In this document: piece after piece, positions 23,141 through 33,823 of the stretch
How the letters are laid out: each line of letters starts with the position of its first letter
Numbering within the stretch: position 1 is the first letter of the stretch
From: Cryptomeria japonica
Taxonomy: Eukaryota; Streptophyta; Pinopsida; Cupressales; Cupressaceae
Assembly: GCF_030272615.1 (NCBI RefSeq)
Contig: NC_081408.1
Coordinates: 308,772,450-308,836,449 of the forward strand
Direction: 5' to 3'
DNA length: 64,000 nucleotides
The notes under the pieces: generated by a model
What the model was told of the DNA's origin: nothing
Databases searched by the model: none
The model's input: only the letters and a program-made list of their open reading frames with translations
Made by a program: the position numbers and the translations under genes

Positions 23141-24218
23141 ATGGGTTCTCCTAAATTTCCACTTTTAACTCCACATAATTATGCATCATGAAAAATTAAA
23201 GCATGGAGTAAGTTAATGGAAAAAAAGACTAATTCATTACATAAATGGAATAATAACAGCACCCCCTGATCCTAAGGCTGATCCTAATGCTCAAGTTGAA
23301 TGACTCACTAAAAATTCTATGGCACTTGGAACTTTGAGAAAGTACGTATTTGAAGACCTCATTTTTCACATTGAGAATTGTACTACAGTTAAAGAGGCTT
23401 GGGATATTTATGCGAAATTGTATGGTCAAGTTGATGAGATTATGGGCTACAAGCTTGATGGCGAACTCACAACATTGGATCCCAAGGATTTTGATACAAT
23501 CCAAGATTATGTCGTGTAAGCAAATGAGCTGAGAGAAAAGCTTAAGGATTGTGGCATTGACAAGAAGGATGCTCAATTGGTTTATAACTTGTTGGACAAA
23601 CTTCCATTAGAGTATGCAACCTTTGTTTCTAGCTTTCACACCCATTGATTGGCTCAAGTTTCCTCATACACCCTACAATCATTTGATGCATTCACAAAGA
23701 TGTTGATACTTGAGCAACCTAAGTTGACCAAGATGGGCATTCTCAAATCTTTAAAGTCACAAGCTTTGGTGGCTAATAAAGGGAATCAAAACAATCAAGG
23801 AAAAGGAAAGAACCAAAAGCAGTCTAAGTCAAAGCAATCACATGATAGAGGCCAATCATCCTATCCACAACAAGGTGAGTCTACATCCTCACTTAAGAGG
23901 AAATTATATAAGGATAATCTTTTTTGTGCATATTGCAAGTAGTTGTGACATGATGAACACCATTGTTAAAAAAAGGATATTGATGAATTGAAACATCTTT
24001 TGGAGAAGAATAAAATCAATTTGCCTTCTAGAATGTCTACTTCGGCTTCTTCTTCCAAAGAAAAGAATAAAGGAAAGGATCACTCTTTTGGGATAGATAG
24101 AGAACAACCTCTTTGTGCTACTACAAGTCATGATTCAGGGAGATGGCTTCTAGATTCAGGAGCTTCTCATCATATGGCACCTTCAGTCTATGTTCTCTTC
24201 ATTTCAGCCTTGCAATAG
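23141..24218 (+). pseudogene. gag-like polyprotein with zinc knuckle and protease motif (broken)
   Basis: Begins at ATG 23141 (MGSPKFPLLTPHNYAS, then TGA where the family has Trp, and KIKAWSKLMEKK). One frameshift lies near 23240. The copia gag core follows (LRKYVFEDLIFHIENCTTV, AWDIYAKLYGQVDEIMGYKL, ELREKLKDCGIDKKD, LVYNLLDKLPLEY). A CX2CX4HX4C knuckle is recognisable at 23925-23970 (CAYC, H, C) but carries stops. The protease motif WLLDSGASHHM at 24142-24177 keeps the catalytic DSG. Stops are of the TGG-to-TGA, CAG-to-TAG and CGA-to-TGA types. Gag would form virus-like particles in which reverse transcription takes place. Confidence 0.8.
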
Positions 24219-24222
24219 ATCA

Positions 24223-25068
24223 CAGATTTTGATGGGCAATCATACATATATGAATGTGATTGAGAAATGATCTATTGTCATTAGGGATAAGTCCTTCAAT
24301 GATGTTTTGTGTCTACCTCATTTGACAAACAAACTTCTTTCCATCTATCAGATCACTCATGGGGCAACTAGGAAAAAAGTGGAGTTCACACCTGATTCAA
24401 TTATCATTAGAGACTTGGAGAGTAGAGATATCATTGCAATGGGGGTGGTGGATCATGCATCCCATTTGTACTCCTTTTCACATTTTGGTCCTATTGATGA
24501 GGTTGTTTCTTCATATGTTGATCACACTTGTGTTGATTCAGATATCAAGGAGAACTTTGGTTACTTGAACTTAGGGATTCTCACATGTGACCTCGTTCTT
24601 GAACGTTGCATTTCATCTCCTCCTATTGATATCACATCTATTATTGCACTTGATGATGCAGATATTGCAATAGTTTTGCCTTCTTGTGATTTAGTGCAAC
24701 AGGGTATATCTTGTTTTCCAGCTTCAGTTGATTGGGACGACTACTTAAAAAACATTGTAGGTTTGTTTGTGGAGTCCTACATTGCAGATTTGGGAGACAT
24801 CATTGATGACTTTAATCTTCTCTTTGATGAAGACGATCCTTCTTCGATTGTTGTGAGGGAACACTCTGACCCTCTTGTTCATTCTCTACATGATCATTCT
24901 TTTGAGGTTGACATGATTGTGGATTCTTATGTACAACATTTGGAGGAGGTTTCTTTGTCCTTAGAGGAGACATGTGAATCTTTGGATCTTGTTCTACATT
25001 CATCTCCACTAGGTTTTGGAGTGCATTTTCAGCAGTGTGGACCAGTACACTTGATTTGGAAGGGGTAA
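24223..25068 (+). pseudogene. Continuation of the polyprotein: post-protease segment plus novel acidic C-terminal domain
   Basis: After a frameshift near 24220 the copia-typical link between protease and integrase is present (QILMGNHTYMNVIEK, CLPHLTNKLLSIYQITHG, VVDHASHLYSFSHFG). At the point where GAG-pre-integrase and the integrase core should begin, the protein changes into about 190 residues that are acidic and hydrophobic, rich in Asp, Ser, Val and Leu (for example ALDDADIAIVLPSCDLVQQG, ADLGDIIDDFNLLFDEDD). The last 253 codons (24307-25068) are open without a stop, longer than any other frame in the element, suggesting selection or recent origin. No known domain recognised. Confidence 0.65.
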
Positions 25069-25542
25069 CTTTCAACATTGACATGGGGACATTTGAGCAG
25101 TTTTCAGAGACTCCCTACTACTTCGTTTCTTCCCAAGGGGAGACTTCATGGAATCACCTTTGGTTTTGTTTCTTCCCAAGGGGAGATGTGTTGTTCGATG
25201 ATCGTGGAGTAGTTTTTTCATTTAGTTTCGAGCTTCTACCATTGGTGTAGATTCTAAATTGAGGGGGCCTACAAGGTCTCTCTTCTTCTCTCTTATGGTG
25301 GGCACTTTTTCCTCACATGGGGTTTTGTCCTTCTCATACTTTTTTTAGAGTTATTTTGTATAGTTTTCATCTCTCTTTTGGGGGGGATTTTTTTCTCATT
25401 GGGTTTTTCTTTCTTTCTCCATTTGTGAGAAATTGCATTGGTTTGCATGTATTTGCATTTGTACATGGGTACCTAACATGACCTCATAGCAGGGACCCAT
25501 CTTACATTGTTGACTTGAGTCTACATTCCCCTAAGTTGCACT

Positions 25543-25551
25543 TAAGGGGGG
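25543..25551 (+). promoter_or_regulatory. Polypurine tract of the non-autonomous element
   Basis: The purine run AAGGGGGG abuts the 3' LTR start at 25552. In retrotransposons this primes second-strand synthesis. Confidence 0.8.
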
Positions 25552-25996
25552 TCTTGGTGTAAATTATGTCTCATAATTACACTTTACTTAAGTTGACTTA
25601 GGGTAATGCATTTCATAGTAGTTTGGATATGAGACACTTAGGGAAGTGTGCACATAGGGATGATGTATGTAGGAGAAATTCCACCTTTTGTGATCTTATC
25701 TCGTTGTTACATTCCACCTTCGATGGGTGATCCACCTTGTGTGGAATATTATATTATTTATCCTACCTACCCTTATTTCTCATTGAGCCACATGTCATAA
25801 TTGTGTGCTCACATATCCATATGGCCTTGCCTTTATACGTAGGCTCATCTACATTGTATGTAATTTTTGATGATCTAGCTTATTGGTATTTTGCATCTTG
25901 ATTAGAATAGAGTTTATTCTTATCAATCTATTTGTCTCTCTCTCTTGTGCTATTCATTGTGCTCTAGATCTTGGCTATATTTGAAAAATTCTTACA
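25552..25996 (+). repeat. 3' LTR of the non-autonomous element
   Basis: 445 bp, starts TCTTGGTGTAAATT (TGTT in the 5' copy) and ends ATTCTTACA. It has a small deletion relative to the 5' LTR (a CTACTATTA-like stretch near 21123). Confidence 0.9.
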
Positions 25997-27610
25997 AGTT
26001 GCATATGCGCAACAAGAAGTGTTAGAAGCGTAGTTTCTGTGTTTTGGTCTTGTTTGGCCCGATTTGTTTTGGTCTGTACGTTCCTCGATGGTTTCCAGAG
26101 GTCTGGGATGGATTTATTCTTTATTATTTCTATATTTTGGCATTTGTATGACTTTAATTGGATTGAATCATGTCTTCATATGTTCTCTATGATCAGATGT
26201 AAAGAAATGCAGTTGTCACTGCATTTGGAAGTGGATTCATTGATGTATCTTGATGTATAAGGTCTAGAGAGGCCATTCGTATGATCCCAATTCTTGTTTA
26301 TGGATTCATGTATGATTCATTTGAAATATATATGCTATTTATGTTTATCATACCTTGAAATGAAACCTTAGGTTAGAGGTGTCTAGGTGCATTTTAGGGA
26401 GAGTGGCTCTCAATGGGGATTGAGGCCCTGAAGTGGCTGCCAGGGTAACTCATTGAGAGTTTTGCAATCAAGTGATAACTCAATTAATGAACTGGGAGGG
26501 AAAAACAAATTAACAAGATAATTATGGCACCCCTCCCATTGCCTTGAGTGCTCGTATAAACTAAGGATGGGAGTGAGAAAGCTTGGTCGTCCGGGGGACA
26601 TTGATATGGTGCTATCAAACTTTCTTATCCTCATGAAAGTATTGATAAGGTTCACATTAGTTCTCCATGGGGGCCGGGGTTTGGAGTTAGGAGAGGGTTA
26701 GATTGCCACGGTAACCCATGTGAGGCTATGCGAAGACACTTTTCCCTAATTATATTTTAGAATCCTATCCTATATTGTATCTTAGTACCCTATCCTATGT
26801 GGTTGGGTTAGAAGCCTCTGGTGAAACCTTGTTGTGAGTCTTGTCTATCCATGTGTATCATTTGTGTTTCCTTTGGGTGTTGGTGTTGTCAGCCTATATT
26901 TCTTGTGTTGTGTGGGCCTTGTGTCTATCTCCTGAGCATGGTGGGATGGACCTAAGGGTTTCACATGGTTGAGTGGTTGTTGCCAACCTCCACTGGGGAC
27001 TAGTGGCCTTGTTCGCGAGCATCAGATGGATCTTGTTTTTTTCTTCAAGTATCTCTCTTTTCTTGATGCAAATGATTTAGTTGTTGTATTAGTAGATGCT
27101 ATGTGCTTTGGAAATCATTGTAATTGTATCATTGATATTTAATGTCGAACACTCCTTTAGGGAGATTGATGCAATGTAAAGTAATTCGATGGAATCAAAG
27201 GGATATAATTCTAGATTAGTGTTAAGTGGCTAGGTGTTGGTACCAACCAATCTTGTGTGATTGGATGTATCATAATATCTTTGCAAAGGTTATCATAGGA
27301 AAACTTAGTTTGGTGATTAAAATGAACTTGGTGTTAGACATGTATTCTCATGCATTTTGTAATGTTATGTTATTTTATTTATTATGGATTGTTTATTAGA
27401 TATTTTTGAAAGTATTACCTAAGTAGCGATTTTGGGGAACCTACAAGAGGACCTAGTTCATGTGAATATTTGTCTTCCGCTTGTGCATTTATATAATTTA
27501 ATTTTATAACGAGTTAATGATTGTAATGTAATTTTTTTTTTTAAATTCTCTGGTTAAATGGTTAGTTAGTTGTTCTCCTCTGAGTTTACTTGGTGGGGCG
27601 TTACATAGGG

Positions 27611-27683
27611 TGAGGCTAGTCCTTCCACTAGAGCTAGGCAAGACATGCCCACTAGTTCACAGGGTGATGGGAGGGCAACTTGA
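27611..27683 (+). pseudogene. Same reading frame, C-terminal end after the solo LTR
   Basis: Removing 18366-27610 (the solo LTR and one TSD copy) joins ..PPLIGQ to GEASPSTRARQDMPTSS then QGDGRAT and a TGA at 27681-27683, in phase and without stops. The Ser/Arg-rich composition matches the Ser-rich end of the left part. This is direct evidence that the LTR landed within a coding sequence near its 3' end. Confidence 0.65.
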
Positions 27684-28400
27684 TTTTTATAGATAGGTAT
27701 TTTTGACTAAGCTTGCAAACTTTGCATTTATACAAACATTATGACTTGTACCATGACATTATTTTTTTAGACATATGATATGTATTTTTGGTGGCGACTA
27801 CATGTTGTGTTCTATTGTTCTATATGCATGTTAATTTCAATGTGATGATGTTTATGATGTGATGATCTTATAATTCCTATATGATCTTTTATTGATGTTG
27901 ATTTATGTATTATGATGATTTTATATGAGATACAAGTGATTATACAGATGCATGTGTATAATGATACATATTTTGCTTTCTATGTATGCTCATGATATGG
28001 TTACTACATGTATGCCACTTACGATGTTTTACTTTATGCTATAATGCTTTCTACTTATGTGGTTTCTAATATGAGGAGCTAATGGTGGATGCTCATGATA
28101 TGATTACTATATGTGTGCCACTTATGATGACCCTAATATGTTGACTTGATGATGAATGCTTTATGATTTGATTGTTACAATTCTTGTGTGTGGATTTCTA
28201 ATGTATGTTTGGTAACCTAATTCTAATATGTTTCTACATGTATGACGACATGATCTAGGTTTTTTATTTTGTAATGCACATATTATGATTCTATATATGC
28301 AATGCCATGTAATGATATGCTATTGTATGATTATTACATGCTGTGAGATGGTCTAACATTTTTTGTGAATTGAGGATGCTACTAACTTGTTTAGTCATTA
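27684..28400. other. AT-rich TATGATG-word-rich stretch, no gene seen
   Basis: Many short repeats of TATGATG, GATGATT and TACATGTATG. This could be an intron or 3' flank of the split reading frame that ends at 27683. No coding support. Confidence 0.5.
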
Positions 28401-28494
28401 CACAGGTGGACTAGACCAAATTCATAGAGGTGGCTTAATGGAATTGAGATTCCCATGGACATAGATCTTAGGGCCTATGTGGAACAAGATTTTG

Positions 28495-28761
28495 TGGTGC
28501 CTTAACATTCATTCATTACTAACTTCTGCACCATGAGCATTGGGGAGCATCGCAGCCATTCAAGGTTGTCTATGGATTCTTGTGGAAAATCACAAGAGAG
28601 GATGCAACATTTGATTCAAAGTGGATTGAATAGCTTAGTGCCAAAATTTATGACGAGGGATGGAATATTGAAGATATTGACATGTTGGGAGAGGAGGAGC
28701 TCCTCGTGACCGATGAAGAAGAGGACGCTGCTTCCTCAAATTGCACTGGGTTCCATTACAC
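28495..28761 (+). pseudogene. Weak coding remnant with acidic C-terminus, family unknown
   Basis: One frame reads HHEHWGASQPFKVVYGFLW then KITREDATFDSKWIE, one TAG (a Gln would fit), LSAKIYDEGWNIEDIDMLG and an acidic tail EEELLVTDEEEDAASS. The sequence is protein-like but short. A second frame across part of it is also open, so the frame choice is uncertain. It could be a distal exon of the split pseudogene ending at 27683. Confidence 0.3.
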
Positions 28762-28839
28762 TTTTCTCCTTCACATTTTTTTCCCTATTGTGATATGCAT
28801 ATAAAAGAAACCCTTTTGCTTGTTAGAATTGGAGTAGGG

Positions 28840-29230
28840 ATAACTTTAAGAAAGCACCGCCCGGGCAAAACTGTAAAACCTTGGCAAATCAGACGTTATT
28901 TTTTGGGGGTGTTTTCATATTGATGGAGAAGTTTTTTTTCCAAGTAGGAAAAAAAATTAATTTGTATTGGCGATTTTTTTCTAGGGTACGAAAATTCCAT
29001 AAAATTCTAGCGAATAATACCTTGTTCCATGGGGAAAATATATATTATAGGAGGCGAATATTTTTTCGTTTAAAGGAACAAATATATAAGTGTATGGGCG
29101 AAAAATTTTACTCCAAAGGAAAAATTATCTAAGTTTATTGGCGATTTTTATCCACTACTTGAAAATTATTTAATTTGTTTGGCTAATATTTCGTTATTAA
29201 TGGAAAAATATATATTTTATTGGCAATTTC
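28840..29230. repeat. Dispersed GGCGAA/GGCGATTTTT motif region
   Basis: The words ggcgat/ggcgaa, each followed by T- or A-runs, recur at roughly 50-80 bp spacing (for example near 28968, 29072, 29097, 29140), with related ggcta/ggcaa forms. The same kind of motif recurs at 53738-54190. Confidence 0.45.
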
Positions 29231-29697
29231 ATGAATTCATTGCCATTAATAGACAAGGCACATTGCATCACATTAGTACATCACAGAGTCTGGACTCTGC
29301 ACGATGTATCGATAAGCGTGACCTCTTTGACACATGACACATACCTAAAATCCATCAATGATTTTAAACCGTTTGATGATCATACATCAATGGATGAAGT
29401 TTTATTTTGGCTCAAATTTCTGAAGAGAATGTAGTTCTCCTTAAAGTGCTCGGGATGGAATTGGATTCAATAGACACGGTTGATAATGTTGGTCATTTAA
29501 TATATTTCTAGTCACTAACTGCAATCCACGCTATCCCCACAACTTCCAATATGGTATTTGGTATTGGTTTATAGCTGTTTCCAATTTCGCACACTAGTGC
29601 AATTATGGGAAATATTTATAAAGATATACGAAAGATTTAAAAAAATTATAGAAATTAATACGGTTAGAGAAGGAATTATTATAATCAAGAGCTTCAG

Positions 29698-29707
29698 CTA
29701 TTTATAG
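29698..29707 (+). promoter_or_regulatory. TATA-like box upstream of the 176-codon ORF
   Basis: CTATTTATAG lies about 140 bp upstream of ATG 29839, with a pyrimidine-rich stretch (CTTCTTTCATCTTC) about 20 bases further down, where transcription could begin. Positional inference only. Confidence 0.3.
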
Positions 29708-29838
29708 ACGATCTTTGCTTCTTTCATCTTCAATTAGCCTTTGGTAGATAAATTGTCAAAGTTCACGGTATTTAAATTTTGCCTTTGGGTTAGGTCTATA
29801 GGCTCAGGTTGTATAATTTGGTATTCTGATTTCTCAAG

Positions 29839-30369
29839 ATGGACACTCCTATCTGCTTGAGAAGAATTTCTACGGAGGACCAAAGGGCCTTTTTGGGCTC
29901 CGTTAGAGACCCAACCCTCCAATCAGTTTGTAAGGAGGTTCAGATGTTCACTAATGAGGCTGTGAGGATGGTGCTAGGCAGAGAGTTTCTGCGTAATGAA
30001 GATAGATACCGTGTTAACACAGACGCTATGTCTTGGTTCTTGGCATCTCTTCTAAACCTTGGAGGAGACAAGGTGGATATGTTGATGCTGTTAAGGAAGG
30101 TGTTTAAAGAAGACTTCCTTGGAGATGACGTTACTGTTGTCGTCTTTGCAGAAGTAGGGGTGGGGATCCCTTGGGCGAATGAATTAACCAAGCTTCTCCT
30201 CCCTGACCAAACAATGGCCAGGCAACCATTTCTTTTGAACTTGAATGTAGAGAAGTTGATGTGTCATAGGAAATGGGCACAAATTGGTACTTGGACTTTT
30301 TCTGGAAATGGTTCCTCCTACATGACTTTCCAGACTACAGTTGGATTGAATAATTCTCACAGCTTATAA
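29839..30369 (+). CDS. Hypothetical protein, 176 aa, with plausible start context
   Basis: An uninterrupted frame starting AAGATGG (good plant start context) and ending TAA. The sequence is balanced and protein-like: ISTEDQRAFLGSVRDP, VQMFTNEAVRMVLGREFLRN, NTDAMSWFLASLLNLGGDK, MLMLLRKVFKEDFLGDD, VVVFAEVGVGIPWANELTK. It is mostly helical with no signal peptide, membrane segment or catalytic motif. The last about 40 residues look less protein-like and may be read-through of an intron. No family recognised. Unlike the surrounding element genes it has no internal stop, so it may be a young or expressed gene. Confidence 0.45.
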   Translation: MDTPICLRRISTEDQRAFLGSVRDPTLQSVCKEVQMFTNEAVRMVLGREFLRNEDRYRVNTDAMSWFLASLLNLGGDKVDMLMLLRKVFKEDFLGDDVTVVVFAEVGVGIPWANELTKLLLPDQTMARQPFLLNLNVEKLMCHRKWAQIGTWTFSGNGSSYMTFQTTVGLNNSHSL

Positions 30370-31230
30370 TGTCTGAAGAATTCTACATAGAGGGAGGGAA
30401 AGATTCTTAGGGTAAACCATGAATGTGTCCACTGCTTGTGCCCAAGCCTGACCCCCTAGTAGTTTTGTTTTTTTGGCCATTTCCTCATAACCTCACTCAT
30501 TTTGGCTTTAAAGTTTTTGGACTCCGACATGTAAAAATCGTAAATTTGCAAACATATATATTAATGGTAGTTTTGCAAATTCTAGTTCGTTTCAGTTTGC
30601 CTCTTATGGATATAAAAATGCTTTCTATTTCTTTTTATTATTTGTTGTTGCCTTCATGCCATGGTAGGATACTTAGCATAATCATTATGTTTTGAAATGA
30701 CTTAAATAGTTATTAATTTGTGTGGATATAAGATTTAATTTTCACCATAAAAAAATAGCAGGTCTATTCTAATTTCTTCTCTAAAGTTAAAGAACAAACT
30801 CAGTGTCACTTCTGAGACGACATTTTTTAAAAGATATTTGAAGTGCTTGACAAAGAAGTATTTGAAAAAACATAATGTCAGGGATTGGTTGCAAGTGGTA
30901 GCATCCAATAAGTATCACAATGTCTATTAGCTACGTTTTTTTTTTGTCTATGAGCTACGTTATTTCAATATTTTGTTAAACAATGGAAATAAATTTAATA
31001 CTGTGATCTTTTTTATGTAATGTTTCTTCCTCTATATTTAATATATATATAAAAAATCCAGTTCATTCCATTAATTATTTGTACATTGATTATTAATATA
31101 TATAAAAAAGATGTTTATCTTGCGAAAAACAAGTGAATTAAAAGTCCAACTTACTTCTTGTAATTTTTTCCTGCATAATTTCAATAAAAAAAAAGTCCAA
31201 CTAACTAGATACATGTACATTGAACACCGA
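30370..31230. other. AT-rich interval without recognisable genes
   Basis: T-rich with scattered short ORFs that lack any domain. Nothing supportable. Confidence 0.6.
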
Positions 31231-31233
31231 AAA

Positions 31234-31365
31234 TACATGTCATTGAACACTGACAGAAAATAAAGGTTATGGCCCATGGAATGATGAAGCGTCATGTGAC
31301 GTGGCATTTGGGTGGTAGAAATCCTATTTAGAATAGGACCCACGAGAACTAACAATAGATATGCA
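31234..31365. repeat. Direct repeat copy A (about 130 bp)
   Basis: The block from ATACATGTCATTGAAC through GGTGGTAGAAATCCTAT to GGACCCACGA is repeated at 32771-32900 at roughly 85% identity by eye. The pair flanks the 31707-32252 coding remnant. Confidence 0.8.
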
Positions 31366-31706
31366 GTGATATTGCCTTATGGACCTATGGTACACACATC
31401 ACTGAAAGTGAATGGTTAACATTTAGCCTTTATGTGGCTTTAATGCTAGCTTGGGTGGATGAATTATGTGGTTGAACTAGTGCATGTAGAGGAATGATGA
31501 CAGAGTTTGTGATTAATGCTGACAGCCGCTGCCATTGGATGTCAAAAATTAGAATTGAGTGAGAGGTGTTTAAATCTTGGGTGGATTAGAAGTCCTGGAA
31601 TCATACTGTCTGCACTTGCAGCATTGTCTTGGGTTTCTTAAGCAACATGGAAGCCAATTTCTCCTTCCATACTGATAAGAAATTAGTCTTATTTCTCAGA
31701 TGATTT

Positions 31707-32252
31707 ATGGACATGAGGCTAAAAGGTTTATTCTTGTTTAAGGATGAGCAGTTGTACGAGAGTGTGAAAATGTTGTTGGGAGAGGAAATTGTCCATGTAG
31801 GTCATTGCTACAGGACAAACATGGAGGCATATTCATTGATTTCCGTTTGGGGTTTCCAATTTGAGGACTAGGTGGACAAGGTAAAAAATTCCCTGAGAGT
31901 TGTAATTGATGGGCACTACCTGTTAAATCTAGATGGTGTGTGTGCTTGTGTGGTCCTGAAGGTGGATATTGTTCTTGAGGCAGGGGTGGCTGGTCTGGTG
32001 GTGTTGCTACCACTCATTCTATGGGATGATGATGATTTGAAGACAAGATGTAGAGCTCTTGCTTGGTGCGGGTGGATGGCCTTCAAAATGCTTGCAAGGT
32101 TGATGCAGTGTGATCAGTTTTTAACGGTCCTTCATGAAGTGGCACATATAGAGATGGGTCGAGAGTTGCGATTGAGACCCAAGACTACCCAAGCAATGAA
32201 GCGACTCTTAGAATTATATGATGACCCAGAGTACAAGCTGTTTCTGTGTTAA
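31707..32252 (+). pseudogene. Coding remnant, 181 codons with one internal TAG, family unknown
   Basis: From ATG 31707 the frame reads MDMRLKGLFLFKDEQLYESV, KMLLGEEIVHVGHCYRTN and ISVWGFQFED, then TAG (31869-31871; CAG would give Gln). It continues VDKVKNSLRVVIDGHYLLN, a hydrophobic VDIVLEAGVAGLVVLLPLIL, CRALAWCGWMAFKMLARLMQ and the tail MKRLLELYDDPEYKLFLC. With a single stop and no frameshift it could be a recently inactivated gene or an exon. No domain recognised. It lies on the same strand as the 29839 ORF, and a shared gene is possible but unsupported. Confidence 0.35.
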
Positions 32253-32639
32253 TCGTGCTATGGCCAGTGGTGTTTGGTATTGTTTGTTTGTATCTTTTTG
32301 TTCCATGTCCGTTTTCTCCCCAACTTTGTATGTATGACGGGGTGTCTGCTACAAATTTTGGTATGTCGAATTGGAATTCTGGGGTTTTTTCATTTAGTAG
32401 GGTTTTATTTTTTGTTGGGAATGGTGGTTTTGGCCCTTGGGGGTGTTTTTTGCAGTGACAGAAATTTGTTGGTTTTACTACACCACATATACTTGCATAT
32501 TTGTAATATTTTATTTCCAAGTAATACAATACAAAAATTATCGATAAAAAAATGAAATATCATGTAAGTTTTGAAATTACATATTTAAATTATATATTTA
32601 ATTCATTATAAATTTATATATTTAATTCATATTCAAATC

Positions 32640-33430
32640 CTATTGATAATGGGATGGACGACAACTAACAACAGATACTGTTGTCCGTTAGATGAGCATG
32701 TATCAACCACTTAAGGTGTATTTCAGGCCGAATGTGGGATCTCGAATTTTTTTTGCAAACTTTCACCGGAAACACATGTCATTGAACACCGACAAGAAGG
32801 AAAGGTTATGGGCCATGGGACAATGAAGTGTCAGGTGATGTGGCTTTTGGGTGGTAGAAATCCTATGTATAATGGGACCCACGATAACTGATAAAGGATA
32901 CTGTCATTTGTTGGATGAGTATAGTTCAATGACGTGAGGTGTATTTTGGACCGAATGTGGGAACGGTAATTTTTTTGTTGCAAACTTCTAATGGAAGACT
33001 TCAATAAACGATGAACATTTAATTAAGTATAGTTAAATTCTAAATTTGTAATTGTATACTTAATTTATAATCAACTGTAATAAGCTCTATTTTGGGCAAA
33101 AAATGAAAATGATTAAAAGGTCTTCAAAACCATTCCCAAAAAGTGACTCAAGCCTGGTGACATGGCCAAAAAATGGCAAAAGTCCTGGGACCCATGACAA
33201 CTGAAAATAGATACCATCGTCAGTTGGATGAGCACATATCAATGACTTAGGGTGGGTTTTGGTCTGAATGTGGGAAGTAAACACATTTTTGAGAACTTGA
33301 CTTGGAATTGAACGTTTTACATTTAATTAACTATAATTAAGCTCTATTTCGGGCAGAAGTTGAAAAGGATTAAAAAGACTTCAAAAACAGTTTGGAAAAG
33401 TGACTCGTCACTTAAGTCTGGTGACGTGCC
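32640..33430. repeat. Degenerate tandem repeat array
   Basis: Units share 'gacaact-a-aacagatactgt...ttggatgag-a-...tcaatgactta-ggtg-attt-ggncgaatgtggga'. Copies start near 32651, 32882 and 33188. A second motif (AAAAGTGACTC...GTCTGGTGACGTG) is at 33138-33165 and 33398-33426. The unit is about 230-310 bp and diverged. The array includes direct repeat copy B (32771-32900). Confidence 0.7.
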
Positions 33431-33823
33431 CACTGTCCTCAAAATTTAGACTAAAGCAATGAATGTTTTGGCCTTCGGCGACAAATAGATATTAATAATA
33501 ATTTATAAAATTTCAATAGGATTCTAGAAATTTTGCCCTTTAGGTATTACTTTTGAACTTTTTCAGTGTTTTCAAAATAAGTGACTCATTCATATTTCAT
33601 TTCATGGACAAATCAACAAATCTAGGGAGATTCGAAAACAACTAGTAGATTGAGGAATGCAATAGAGTCTATCTGTGCCAATCTAGTGAAATAGAAATTT
33701 CGAGTAAAATCTTGAACACCTACATCTCGAATTTTATTTTTTTTGAATATCGTGTTTCAATTTGAGGGTTAGAATTTTTAGGCTTGTATCTATCTTTATC
33801 TTTAATTATTAATAGTAACAACG

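Larger units (their letters stand above)
20897..25996 (+). mobile_element. Non-autonomous Ty1/copia-like LTR retrotransposon (gag-PR only), TSD AGTTG
   Basis: Two direct LTRs (20897-21349, 25552-25996) bound a 4.2-kb interior. AGTTG is duplicated at 20892-20896 and 25997-26001. The primer-binding site TGGTATTAGAGCC (21350) directly follows the 5' LTR and complements initiator tRNA-Met with one change. The polypurine tract TTAAGGGGGG directly precedes the 3' LTR. The interior encodes a gag-like region, a zinc knuckle and an aspartic protease, then an unusual acidic ORF. Integrase, reverse transcriptase and RNase H are absent, so movement would need enzymes supplied in trans. It is nested within the 18366-27605 LTR and so is younger than it. 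Confidence 0.88.
18366..27605. mobile_element. About 4.1-kb solo LTR (or LTR-like element), itself interrupted
   Basis: Ends are TGTAATACCCC and GGGGCGTTACA, near-perfect inverted ends of the kind found on plant gypsy-type LTRs. Flanking pentamers are CAGGG (18361-18365) and TAGGG (27606-27610), a TSD differing by one C/T transition. Subtracting the nested element and its duplicated AGTTG leaves about 4135 bp with no recognisable coding. A very long solo LTR is the simplest reading; a non-coding LARD-type element without its own LTR pair cannot be excluded. The interior is AT-rich with many TATGATG-like words. Confidence 0.6.

Noticed and set aside
24812-25084. 90-codon - strand ORF under the acidic domain
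   Set aside because: Antisense shadow of the 253-codon + strand frame that continues the gag-protease polyprotein.
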